A stretch of 7,846 nucleotides of DNA, from the NCBI GenBank assembly GCA_003483565.1, contig DMYZ01000050.1, positions 21,877 to 29,722 on the forward strand, read 5' to 3'. Shown piece by piece: positions 1-5,505 of this stretch; positions within the stretch are counted from its first letter, which is position 1, and every line of letters begins with the position of its first letter. The notes beneath the pieces were generated by a model, which saw nothing but the letters and a program-made list of their open reading frames with translations, had not been told where the DNA came from and did no database searches. Both the position numbers and the translations under genes were made by a program. Origin of the DNA: Prevotella sp. (GTDB taxonomy: Bacteria > Bacteroidota > Bacteroidia > Bacteroidales > Bacteroidaceae).

Positions 1-536
1 TAGGTGGAATTGATGATTTACGTCCTTATTGCCATAAGTTTAATGGTGTTGATATTTATTGTGAGTCAGATGTAGCTAAAGGCTTGCGCCATATGATGCC
101 TTATTGTTTCCCCTCTGATCCTCAAGATCTTTATCCTGGGGCTCCGGAACTACAGCTGCATATCATAGAGCCGCATCAATCTTTATGTTTTGGAGATATT
201 AATGTCTTACCTATAAGAATAAAACATGACAACATGTTGATTCTCGGTTACCGTTTTGGCCGTTTTGCCTATATTACCGATATGAAGAGTATAGATGATA
301 GCGAGTATATCTATCTAAATGGTGTAGAAACCTTAGTTATAAATGCGTTAAGATTTGAAAAGCCTCATCATAGCCATCAACTGGTAGCTGATGCTATCCG
401 TGTGGCGAGACGAATAGGAGCGAAACGTACTTATATGATTCATGTCACCCATGAAATAGGCTTTCATGATGAAGCAAATAAGCGCTTGCCGAAAGGCATT
501 CAGTTTGGCTTTGACGGTATGAAAATTGAGATATAG
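1..536 (+). CDS. PhnP-like MBL-fold metallohydrolase, 3' part (5' truncated by window edge)
   Basis: The reading frame is open from base 3 to the TAG at 534-536, giving about 177 visible residues. The first visible residues, GGIDDLRPY, are what normally follows the HxHxDH metal-binding motif of PhnP-type metallo-beta-lactamase-fold hydrolases (usually about 250 residues), so I estimate that roughly 75 N-terminal residues lie outside the window. Further family landmarks are LRHMMPYCF, the AYITDMKSI segment whose Asp is the bridging metal ligand, VINALRFEKPHHSH, and the C-terminal IHVTHEIGFHDEANKRLP with conserved histidines. PhnP itself is a phosphoribosyl cyclic phosphodiesterase; Bacteroidetes members with this architecture are not well characterised, so the substrate is unknown and the enzyme is probably cytosolic. 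A TTG at 84 could be read as a start but lies inside the conserved domain and is not credible. The family call is firm; the specific reaction is not. Confidence 0.85.
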   Translation, partial: GGIDDLRPYCHKFNGVDIYCESDVAKGLRHMMPYCFPSDPQDLYPGAPELQLHIIEPHQSLCFGDINVLPIRIKHDNMLILGYRFGRFAYITDMKSIDDSEYIYLNGVETLVINALRFEKPHHSHQLVADAIRVARRIGAKRTYMIHVTHEIGFHDEANKRLPKGIQFGFDGMKIEI

Positions 537-546
537 GACCAGTATA

Positions 547-580
547 ATTTTATCGAGTTATTTTTTTCTGTCGAGAAAAT
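547..580. terminator. Weak inverted repeat between convergent genes, possible bidirectional terminator
   Basis: Bases 547-556 pair with 571-580 (TCGA core flanked by an A/T stem) with one A/G mismatch, around a 14-base T-rich loop. It sits where the hydrolase gene and the small membrane-protein gene meet tail to tail and overlaps the last codons of the latter. There is no clean T-run after the stem on the + strand, so this is only a candidate. Confidence 0.3.
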
Positions 581-758
581 AATATTTGATAAACCAGAAT
601 ATAATAAGAAGTATAGCTACAAGAATGAACTTGATAAGTTCATTGATCATCGGACTGCCAATCTTAACATATCCGTCAAGGATCTGAAAGAGAATAATAG
701 CCACTATAATCGCAATAGTATCGAATATGCTGAAAGACTTTTTTCCTTTTTGTTTCAT
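558..758 (-). CDS. Small two-helix membrane protein of unknown function (66 aa)
   Basis: This is an open frame of 66 codons starting at ATG 758-756. It encodes a lysine-rich N-terminus (MKQKGKKS), a hydrophobic helix at about residues 11-28, a short polar loop DGYVKIGSPMINE, a second hydrophobic helix at about 39-60, and a basic tail (DRKK). The positive-inside rule suggests both ends face the cytoplasm. I do not recognise a family. Support for it being a real gene: it fills the gap between flanking genes without overlapping them, its topology is coherent, an in-frame stop (774-776) closes the frame just upstream, and a Bacteroidetes -7 element lies about 62 nt upstream. Against: it is short, AT-rich DNA readily yields hydrophobic frames, and no ribosome-binding site is visible. 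No function is assigned. Confidence 0.5.
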   Translation of the reverse strand: MKQKGKKSFSIFDTIAIIVAIILFQILDGYVKIGSPMINELIKFILVAILLIIFWFIKYYFLDRKK

Positions 759-820
759 AATTATTTCAAATTGTTATTTATCCAATGCAGCCTGTTTATA
801 AGAGTTCGTGGTACCCTGTG

Positions 821-828
821 CAAAGGTA
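821..828 (-). promoter_or_regulatory. -7 promoter element (TACCTTTG) for the small membrane-protein gene
   Basis: Read on the minus strand, this matches the Bacteroidetes primary-sigma -7 consensus TAnnTTTG exactly. No good -33 TTTG lies 19-21 bp upstream. It would give a leader of roughly 60 nt before the ATG at 758. It is back to back with the + strand element at 873-880; the two share their -33 regions around 849-852. Confidence 0.45.
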
Positions 829-872
829 GTAAAAAAAAGAGGAAGCATATCGCATAAGTGATATTGTTTTCT

Positions 873-880
873 TATCTTTG
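873..880 (+). promoter_or_regulatory. -7 promoter element (TATCTTTG) for tcdA
   Basis: Exact match to the Bacteroidetes -7 consensus TAnnTTTG, 22 nt before the tcdA ATG at 903, predicting a leader of about 18-20 nt. A -33 TTTG is not evident at the expected spacing. No Shine-Dalgarno sequence precedes the ATG, only the weak TTAGGAT, as is usual in this phylum. Confidence 0.55.
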
Positions 881-902
881 CAGTTTCAATAAGAATTAGG
901 AT

Positions 903-1835
903 ATGCAAAATCAGTTTTCACGTACACAGTTACTTTTAGGCAAACCGGCTATAGATACCCTTAGTGGTTCCCGTGTTGCAGTGTTTGGCGTTGGTGGGGT
1001 AGGCGGATATGTTGTTGAAGTCCTTGCCCGTAGCGGAGTAGGAGAGCTGGACCTTTTCGATGATGACCGTGTATGCCTTACTAATGTCAATCGTCAGATT
1101 CATGCCTTAATTTCAACAGTTGGCAAACATAAGGTAGATGTAGCTGCCGATCGTATACATGATATTAACCCGCGTTGCATCGTGCATCGTTATGAGATGT
1201 TCTATATGCCATCTAATGCTGATGATATTAATTTGGCTCTATTTGACTATGTAGTCGATTGTGTCGATACTGTAACTGCTAAACTTGAACTTATTAAGCG
1301 TTGTCATGCACTTCACATTCCGATTATCAGTTGTATGGGAGCTGCTAATAAACTGGATCCAACAGCTTTTCGTGTATCAGATATAAATAAAACTAAAATG
1401 GATCCATTGGCTAAGGTAGTAAGGAAGAAGCTACGCAAACTTCATATACCTCATTTGAAGGTCGTTTATAGTGAAGAGGAACCCTATCGGCCGATTGATG
1501 ATCCTGATATCAGTTGCAGGTTTCATTGCATTTGTCCGAATAAAGACATGCGTAAATGTACAGAGCGACGCGATATTCCAGCAAGCAATGCTTTCGTTCC
1601 TGCCGCCGCCGGACTTATTGCAGGAGGTGAAGTCGTGAAGGATCTTATTCGTAATGCCCATACGATGCGGCTTCTGCCTGAGGAAGCTAAAACAAATGAA
1701 TATGCCCTCAAGGCAGCTACAACTGCAGAAATTCACCTCAAAAAATATCATAAGATGCTTATGGAGAAAAAAAATGGAACATGGGTTGATGATAAAGTTA
1801 TTAAGACTCTTGAATCATCTGGTATTAAAAACTAA
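903..1835 (+). CDS. tcdA: tRNA threonylcarbamoyladenosine dehydratase (TcdA/CsdL)
   Basis: This is a ThiF/MoeB/E1-superfamily protein of 310 residues. TcdA uses ATP to dehydrate t6A37 to cyclic t6A in tRNAs reading ANN codons, tuning decoding in the cytosol. Visible motifs: the N-terminal FSRTQLLLG of the TcdA subgroup; the ATP-binding glycine loop GVGGVGG (29-35); the acidic strand end LFDDDRV with LTNVNRQ (51-65); VVDCVDTVTAK (117-127), where E1-like adenylating enzymes place the metal and adenylate site; ISCMGAANKLDP (142-153), the TcdA signature; and VVYSEEEP (187-194) with SNAFVPAAAGLIAGGEVVKDLI (228-249). Four cysteines (205, 209, 211, 219) cluster in a loop before that last motif. E. 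coli TcdA is 268 residues; the extra length here is mainly a charged C-terminal tail from about 252. It appears monocistronic and converges on hemW with 37 bp between them. ThiF-type alternatives (MoeB, ThiF) fit less well. Confidence 0.87.
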   Translation: MQNQFSRTQLLLGKPAIDTLSGSRVAVFGVGGVGGYVVEVLARSGVGELDLFDDDRVCLTNVNRQIHALISTVGKHKVDVAADRIHDINPRCIVHRYEMFYMPSNADDINLALFDYVVDCVDTVTAKLELIKRCHALHIPIISCMGAANKLDPTAFRVSDINKTKMDPLAKVVRKKLRKLHIPHLKVVYSEEEPYRPIDDPDISCRFHCICPNKDMRKCTERRDIPASNAFVPAAAGLIAGGEVVKDLIRNAHTMRLLPEEAKTNEYALKAATTAEIHLKKYHKMLMEKKNGTWVDDKVIKTLESSGIKN

Positions 1836-1872
1836 AATAGCAGAGAAAATATTTATTATATATAGTATGGCT

Positions 1873-3006
1873 TTATACTTTCATGAGGTCACTCATGATC
1901 ATATCACTAATAAATAATCCGTCTCTTGTAAGGGATAAATGGTCATTTGCCATTTTCATCTGGTGACGGGCTATGTATTTCTTTGCTCCTTCTATTAGAT
2001 AATCATAGAGATTTGTACCATATTCTTCCTTCATCTTTGCCATATTGATACCTTCACTTGTTCGTAATGCTGTAGTGATAAGATCGTCATAACGCGTGTT
2101 TAGGTCAAGTTCTTCAGTTTCTGAAGGCAGAATATCATGCTGGATATTCTTAATATATTGATTGATATCCGCAATATTCCAGCTACGTGATATAAGATTA
2201 TAGGAATGTGCGGCAGCGCCTAATCCTATATAAGGAATTTCGTGCCAATATGATGAGTTGTGTTGGCTGCGAAAGCTGATATTTTCATTATGCCACGCAA
2301 AGTTGCTGATTTCATAATGTTCATAGCCTGCAGCTGTAAGTAAGTCTATGAGTTTGTTGTACATTGCGAGACTCAGTTGTTCGTCAATCTCTTGTATTTT
2401 CCCTGTATGAAGCATATTATAAAGAGGTGTTCCCTTTTCATACATCAAGCTATAGGCTGAGATATGCTGGGGATTGAGAGCTAAAGCCATCCAAATATCT
2501 TCTTCCCAAAGAGCCATAGATTCATTAGGGAAGCCAAACATTAAATCAATGTTGATATTATGAATCCCGGCAGCACGTAGTTGCTGCGTTGCTAGGATAG
2601 CTTCTTCTGCAGAATGGCGTCGATGGAGAAAGTGCAATTGTGGGTCGTTGAATGTTTGCACCCCCATGCTTACACGATTGATGCCTATAGAGGCAAGCCC
2701 GTTGGCAAATTTTGCGTTGATATCATCAGGATTGCATTCTATCGTTATTTCTCCCTCTGTTTTGCCCCAAATATTAGTGATTGAAGTGAAGATTTGCCGG
2801 AGCTGGTCTAAAGAAAGTTGTGAGGGTGTGCCGCCACCTACATAAATAGTGGAGAGTGGGCCTTTTACTTCATATCTCCGGAGTTCCATTTCATGGCAAA
2901 GTGTATCTACATAACGTTGTTTTATATCAACGTTTGTTGTACTGTAGAAACCACAGTAAATGCAACGGCTTGCACAAAATGGAATATGGATATATAGTCC
3001 TGTCAT
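1873..3006 (-). CDS. hemW: HemW-type radical SAM heme chaperone
   Basis: The protein has 377 residues, the normal HemW length. HemW is a radical-SAM-fold heme-binding protein related to, but distinct from, the coproporphyrinogen dehydrogenase HemN, and is thought to deliver heme to membrane respiratory proteins. Visible motifs: YIHIPFC with the 4Fe-4S cluster cysteines C11, C15 and C18 (CxxxCxxC followed by GF rather than HemN's CxC); GGGTPS (57-62) for SAM binding; IECNPDD (89-95); RVSMGVQTF (111-119); NIDLMFGFP (152-160); the HNxxYW heme-binding motif HNSSYW (249-254) followed by IPYIGLGAAAHS; and a C-terminal HemW domain ending LTRDGLFISDMIMSDLM. HNxxYW together with CxxxCxxCxF separates it from HemN. 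Older annotations call such genes oxygen-independent coproporphyrinogen III oxidase. The start at 3006 is the conserved MTGLYIHIPF. A -7 element lies only 4 nt upstream, suggesting a nearly leaderless mRNA. It is divergent from fusA2. Confidence 0.93.
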   Translation of the reverse strand: MTGLYIHIPFCASRCIYCGFYSTTNVDIKQRYVDTLCHEMELRRYEVKGPLSTIYVGGGTPSQLSLDQLRQIFTSITNIWGKTEGEITIECNPDDINAKFANGLASIGINRVSMGVQTFNDPQLHFLHRRHSAEEAILATQQLRAAGIHNINIDLMFGFPNESMALWEEDIWMALALNPQHISAYSLMYEKGTPLYNMLHTGKIQEIDEQLSLAMYNKLIDLLTAAGYEHYEISNFAWHNENISFRSQHNSSYWHEIPYIGLGAAAHSYNLISRSWNIADINQYIKNIQHDILPSETEELDLNTRYDDLITTALRTSEGINMAKMKEEYGTNLYDYLIEGAKKYIARHQMKMANDHLSLTRDGLFISDMIMSDLMKV

Positions 3007-3010
3007 ACTG

Positions 3011-3018
3011 CAAAAGTA
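3011..3018 (-). promoter_or_regulatory. -7 promoter element (TACTTTTG) immediately before hemW
   Basis: On the minus strand this matches TAnnTTTG exactly and is separated from the hemW ATG by only 4 nt (CAGT). Because this element is centred near -7, transcription should begin within 0-2 nt of the ATG. The -33 region is T-rich but has no clear TTTG. Confidence 0.5.
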
Positions 3019-3057
3019 CTAATTAGTTTTAAAAAATGATATTCTGTAATCAGAAAC

Positions 3058-3089
3058 TTTGGATATAAACTGAAAAATTTCTACCTTAG
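3058..3089 (+). promoter_or_regulatory. Bacteroidetes-type promoter for the fusA2-like gene
   Basis: A TTTG at 3058-3061 (-33) and TACCTTAG at 3082-3089 (one mismatch to TAnnTTTG) are spaced by 20 bp, the expected distance for this sigma factor. Transcription would start near 3093-3096, giving a leader of about 70 nt before the ATG at 3165. An imperfect dyad, TGAT-N8-ATCA (3037-3052), lies just upstream and could be an activator site, but it is short and may be chance. Confidence 0.5.
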
Positions 3090-3103
3090 GAGTCGATATC
3101 TAC

Positions 3104-3133
3104 ATGAAAAGGACGAACCTTCGAAATTACTAG
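3104..3133 (+). other. Possible 9-codon upstream ORF in the fusA2 leader
   Basis: An ATG at 3104 opens a 9-residue frame (MKRTNLRNY) ending with TAG at 3131-3133, inside the predicted leader of the downstream elongation-factor gene. No ribosome-binding site is seen, and a frame this short arises easily by chance. Confidence 0.15.
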
Positions 3134-3164
3134 TAAAAACATTAATACTTAAATCTATAGAGTT

Positions 3165-5324
3165 ATGAGGGTATATCAAACTAACGAGATTAAAAACATC
3201 GCACTGGTTGGCGCGTCAGGTAGCGGCAAGACTACTCTTGCCGAATGTTTAATGTTTGAAGCCGGACTTATTAAGCGTCTTGGCACCGTTGAAGCTAAAA
3301 ATACTTCATGTGACTATTTTCCGGTAGAGTTGGAGTATGGATATTCTGTTTTTCCGACGATATTTCATGTGGAATGGAATCACCGGAAGCTTAATTTCAT
3401 CGATTGCCCAGGCGCAGATGATTTTGTTGGTGGTGCCATCACATCACTCAATGTAACCGATCTGGCTTTGACGCTTATCAATGGTCAATATGGACCGGAA
3501 GTGGGTACGCAGAATATTTTTAGATATACAGAGCGACTTAAAAAGCCTGTGATATTTCTGATAAATCAACTTGATTCTGAAAAATGTGATTTTGATAATA
3601 ATATTGCTCAGATGAAAGAAATCTATGGCTCAAAATGTATACCAATACAATATCCGCTTGGGACGGGCAATAATTTTCATAGTTTGGTTGATGTCCTTGT
3701 GATGAAAAAATATAGCTGGAAGACGGAAGGAGGTAAACCCATCATTGAGGATATTCCTGATGAAGAATATGATAAGGCACTTGAACTTCATAAGACTCTT
3801 GTAGAGGCTGCTGCTGAAAATGATGAGTGTCTGATGGAAAAATTTTTTGATACGGAAACTCTTTCAGAGGATGAACTTCGTAAAGGTATTCGTGAGGGAT
3901 TGGTTGCCCGTAATATCTTTCCTGTATTCTGTGTCTGTGCAGCTAAAGATATGGGCGTGCAGCGTTTGATGGAATTTCTCGGTAATGTAGTACCTTTTGT
4001 GAGTGATATGCCTAAGTTACATAATTCCCGTGGAGAAGATGTTACTCCTGACAGTAACGGTCCTGAGAGCCTTTATTTTTTCAAGACAGGTCTCGAACCA
4101 CATATAGGGGAGGTCAGTTACTTTAAGGTAGTGAGCGGAAAAGTAAAGGCTGGAGACGATTTAACCAACGCAGATCGTGGGTCTAAGGAGCGGATAGGAC
4201 AGGTTTATGTCTGTGCTGGCGGCATCCGTGTACCTGTTGAGGAGATGGAGGCTGGTGATATTGGATGCACGGTGAAGCTGAAGGATGTGAAGACGGGCAA
4301 TACGCTTAATGGGAAAGATTGTGATTGGCGTTTTAATTATATCAAATATCCAAATTCAAAATATACCCGTGCTATTAAAGCGGTCAACCCGCAGGAAACA
4401 GAGAAACTTATGGCTGCTGTTATCAAAATGCGCCAGGAAGATCCGACATGGCTTGTGGAGAACAGCAAAGAATTAGGACAGACACTCATTCATGGTCAGG
4501 GAGAATTCCACCTGCGTACATTGAAATGGCGTCTGGAGAATAATGAAAAAATTAAAATTAAATTTGAGGAGCCTCGTGTACCTTATCGTGAAACAATTAC
4601 TAAAGCAGCTAAGGCTGTGTATCGCCATAAGAAACAAAGTGGTGGTGCAGGGCAGTTTGGTGAAGTCCACCTTATTGTAGAGCCGTATGCAGAAGGCATG
4701 CCTGATCCCGTAACTTATAAGTTTGATGGTCAGGAATACAAGGTGACAATGAAGAACAAGCAGGTTATCGATCTGGAATGGGGCGGAAAACTAGTGTTTA
4801 TCAACAGTGTCGTCGGAGGAGCTATTGATGCAAGATTCATGCCAGCTATTCTTAAAGGAGTGATGGACTGTATGGAGCACGGACCACTTACAGGCAGTTA
4901 TGCCAGGGATGTAAGGGTTGTTGTCTATGATGGGAAAATGCATCCGGTAGACAGTAATGAGCTTTCATTTATGTTGGCAGCCCGTCATGCTTTTTCTGAT
5001 GCGTTTAGAAATGCTGGACCAAAAATTCTTGAACCAATCAATGATCTTGAGGTTTATTGTCCAGAGGACATGGTTGGTGATGTTATGAGCGATTTACAGG
5101 GACGCCGGAGTATGATCATGGGTATGGATAGTGAAGCTGGTTATCAGAAACTTCAGGCTAAGATACCTTTGTCTGAACTTAGTAATTACAGTATTTCACT
5201 TAGTTCTCTATCTGGAGGCCGTGCTTCTTTTATCACCAAGTTCTCCAGTTATGAACTTGTTCCTAATGATTTGCAGCATAAGTTGATAGATGCTCATGAG
5301 ACAGAAGTAAAGGCGGAAGTATAA
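3165..5324 (+). CDS. fusA2: EF-G paralogue (EF-G2 type) with degenerate GTPase motifs
   Basis: The 719-residue protein has the complete EF-G layout: G domain (about 1-280), domain II (about 295-395), III (about 400-475), IV (about 480-605; YRETI 474-478, HKKQSGGAGQFG 488-499, HPVDSNELSF 593-602) and V (about 615-700; DVMSDLQGRRSMIMG). The P-loop is GASGSGKTT (16-24) and G4 is NQLD (134-137). Key G-domain positions differ from canonical EF-G. The G3 DTPGHVDF is DCPGADDF (80-87), so the catalytic His is A84. The switch I ERGITI is EYGYSV (57-62), and the G5 SAxK is CAAK (258-261). It closely resembles, from memory, the Bacteroides thetaiotaomicron EF-G2, reported to support translocation without GTPase activity under carbon limitation and to be controlled by the regulator Cur. 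A canonical fusA should exist elsewhere. A tetracycline-resistance ribosomal protection protein is less likely. It is monocistronic, with its own promoter and terminator. Confidence 0.85.
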   Translation: MRVYQTNEIKNIALVGASGSGKTTLAECLMFEAGLIKRLGTVEAKNTSCDYFPVELEYGYSVFPTIFHVEWNHRKLNFIDCPGADDFVGGAITSLNVTDLALTLINGQYGPEVGTQNIFRYTERLKKPVIFLINQLDSEKCDFDNNIAQMKEIYGSKCIPIQYPLGTGNNFHSLVDVLVMKKYSWKTEGGKPIIEDIPDEEYDKALELHKTLVEAAAENDECLMEKFFDTETLSEDELRKGIREGLVARNIFPVFCVCAAKDMGVQRLMEFLGNVVPFVSDMPKLHNSRGEDVTPDSNGPESLYFFKTGLEPHIGEVSYFKVVSGKVKAGDDLTNADRGSKERIGQVYVCAGGIRVPVEEMEAGDIGCTVKLKDVKTGNTLNGKDCDWRFNYIKYPNSKYTRAIKAVNPQETEKLMAAVIKMRQEDPTWLVENSKELGQTLIHGQGEFHLRTLKWRLENNEKIKIKFEEPRVPYRETITKAAKAVYRHKKQSGGAGQFGEVHLIVEPYAEGMPDPVTYKFDGQEYKVTMKNKQVIDLEWGGKLVFINSVVGGAIDARFMPAILKGVMDCMEHGPLTGSYARDVRVVVYDGKMHPVDSNELSFMLAARHAFSDAFRNAGPKILEPINDLEVYCPEDMVGDVMSDLQGRRSMIMGMDSEAGYQKLQAKIPLSELSNYSISLSSLSGGRASFITKFSSYELVPNDLQHKLIDAHETEVKAEV

Positions 5325-5349
5325 CTTGATAGAAATAATATAAAAAGAG

Positions 5350-5383
5350 AAAGAGGGATATTTTTTATAAAATGTTCCTCTTT
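5350..5383 (+). terminator. Long hairpin terminator downstream of fusA2
   Basis: Bases 5350-5364 pair with 5369-5383: a 15-bp stem with an AAAGAGG/CCTCTTT base, two G-T wobbles and a 4-base TTAT loop. The upper half is all A-T. It begins 25 bp after the fusA2 stop and runs into TTAATT. The U-tract is short, but position and stem length make a transcription terminator the best reading. Confidence 0.75.
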
Positions 5384-5505
5384 TAATTGAATTATAATTT
5401 AATATTTGTAATTAAAAATATATTATTGGTTAATATCTTGAAAATATATTGATTTTATTAACGATTTAATGTTAATTGATTAATAGTTTGATGTATCTTT
5501 GTAAT
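5384..5505. promoter_or_regulatory. AT-rich upstream region of rprX with a cluster of TTAA boxes
   Basis: About 120 bp with no credible gene and very high A+T. Nearest the promoter, TTAA occurs at 5458, 5466, 5472 and 5480 (spacings of 8, 6 and 8), and TTAAT-TG-ATTAA (5472-5483) forms a small dyad. This lies just ahead of the -7 element, so it could be an operator, possibly for RprY. In DNA this AT-rich, chance is a serious alternative. Confidence 0.3.
5494..5501 (+). promoter_or_regulatory. -7 promoter element (TATCTTTG) for rprXY
   Basis: Exact TAnnTTTG match, 4 nt before the ATG at 5506, the same spacing as the hemW promoter. It predicts transcription starting within about 2 nt of the start codon. 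It also argues against an earlier TTG start at 5476, which would put the promoter inside the coding sequence. No convincing -33 TTTG is seen. Confidence 0.55.

Noticed and set aside
84..536. TTG at 84 as the start of a 150-residue hydrolase
   Set aside because: The frame is open to the window edge and the residues upstream (GGIDDLRPY...) are conserved in the family, so the gene is simply cut by the window.
1431..1751. Minus-strand open frames within tcdA
   Set aside because: They lie antisense to a strongly supported gene, have no recognisable domain and no promoter; they are shadow frames.
1864..1879. Small hairpin AGTAT-N6-ATACT between tcdA and hemW as a terminator
   Set aside because: The stem has only 5 bp and no clear T-run, in A/T-rich sequence where such dyads are common.
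1654..1917. A + strand 87-codon frame running from the 3' part of tcdA into hemW
   Set aside because: It overlaps two well-supported genes in another frame and resembles no protein family.
1873..3006. HemN-type coproporphyrinogen III dehydrogenase
   Set aside because: The cluster motif is CxxxCxxCxF rather than CxxxCxxCxC, the protein has 377 rather than about 450 residues, and the heme-binding HNxxYW motif of HemW is present.
3165..5324. Tetracycline-resistance ribosomal protection protein (TetM/TetQ type)
   Set aside because: The N-terminus, the DCPGADDF motif and the overall sequence fit the Bacteroidales EF-G2 group; those resistance proteins keep an intact DTPGHMDF-type G3 motif.
5476..5505. 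TTG at 5476 as the start of the sensor kinase
   Set aside because: It adds ten residues upstream of the MKKR-TM1 start and would include the TAnnTTTG promoter element in the coding sequence.
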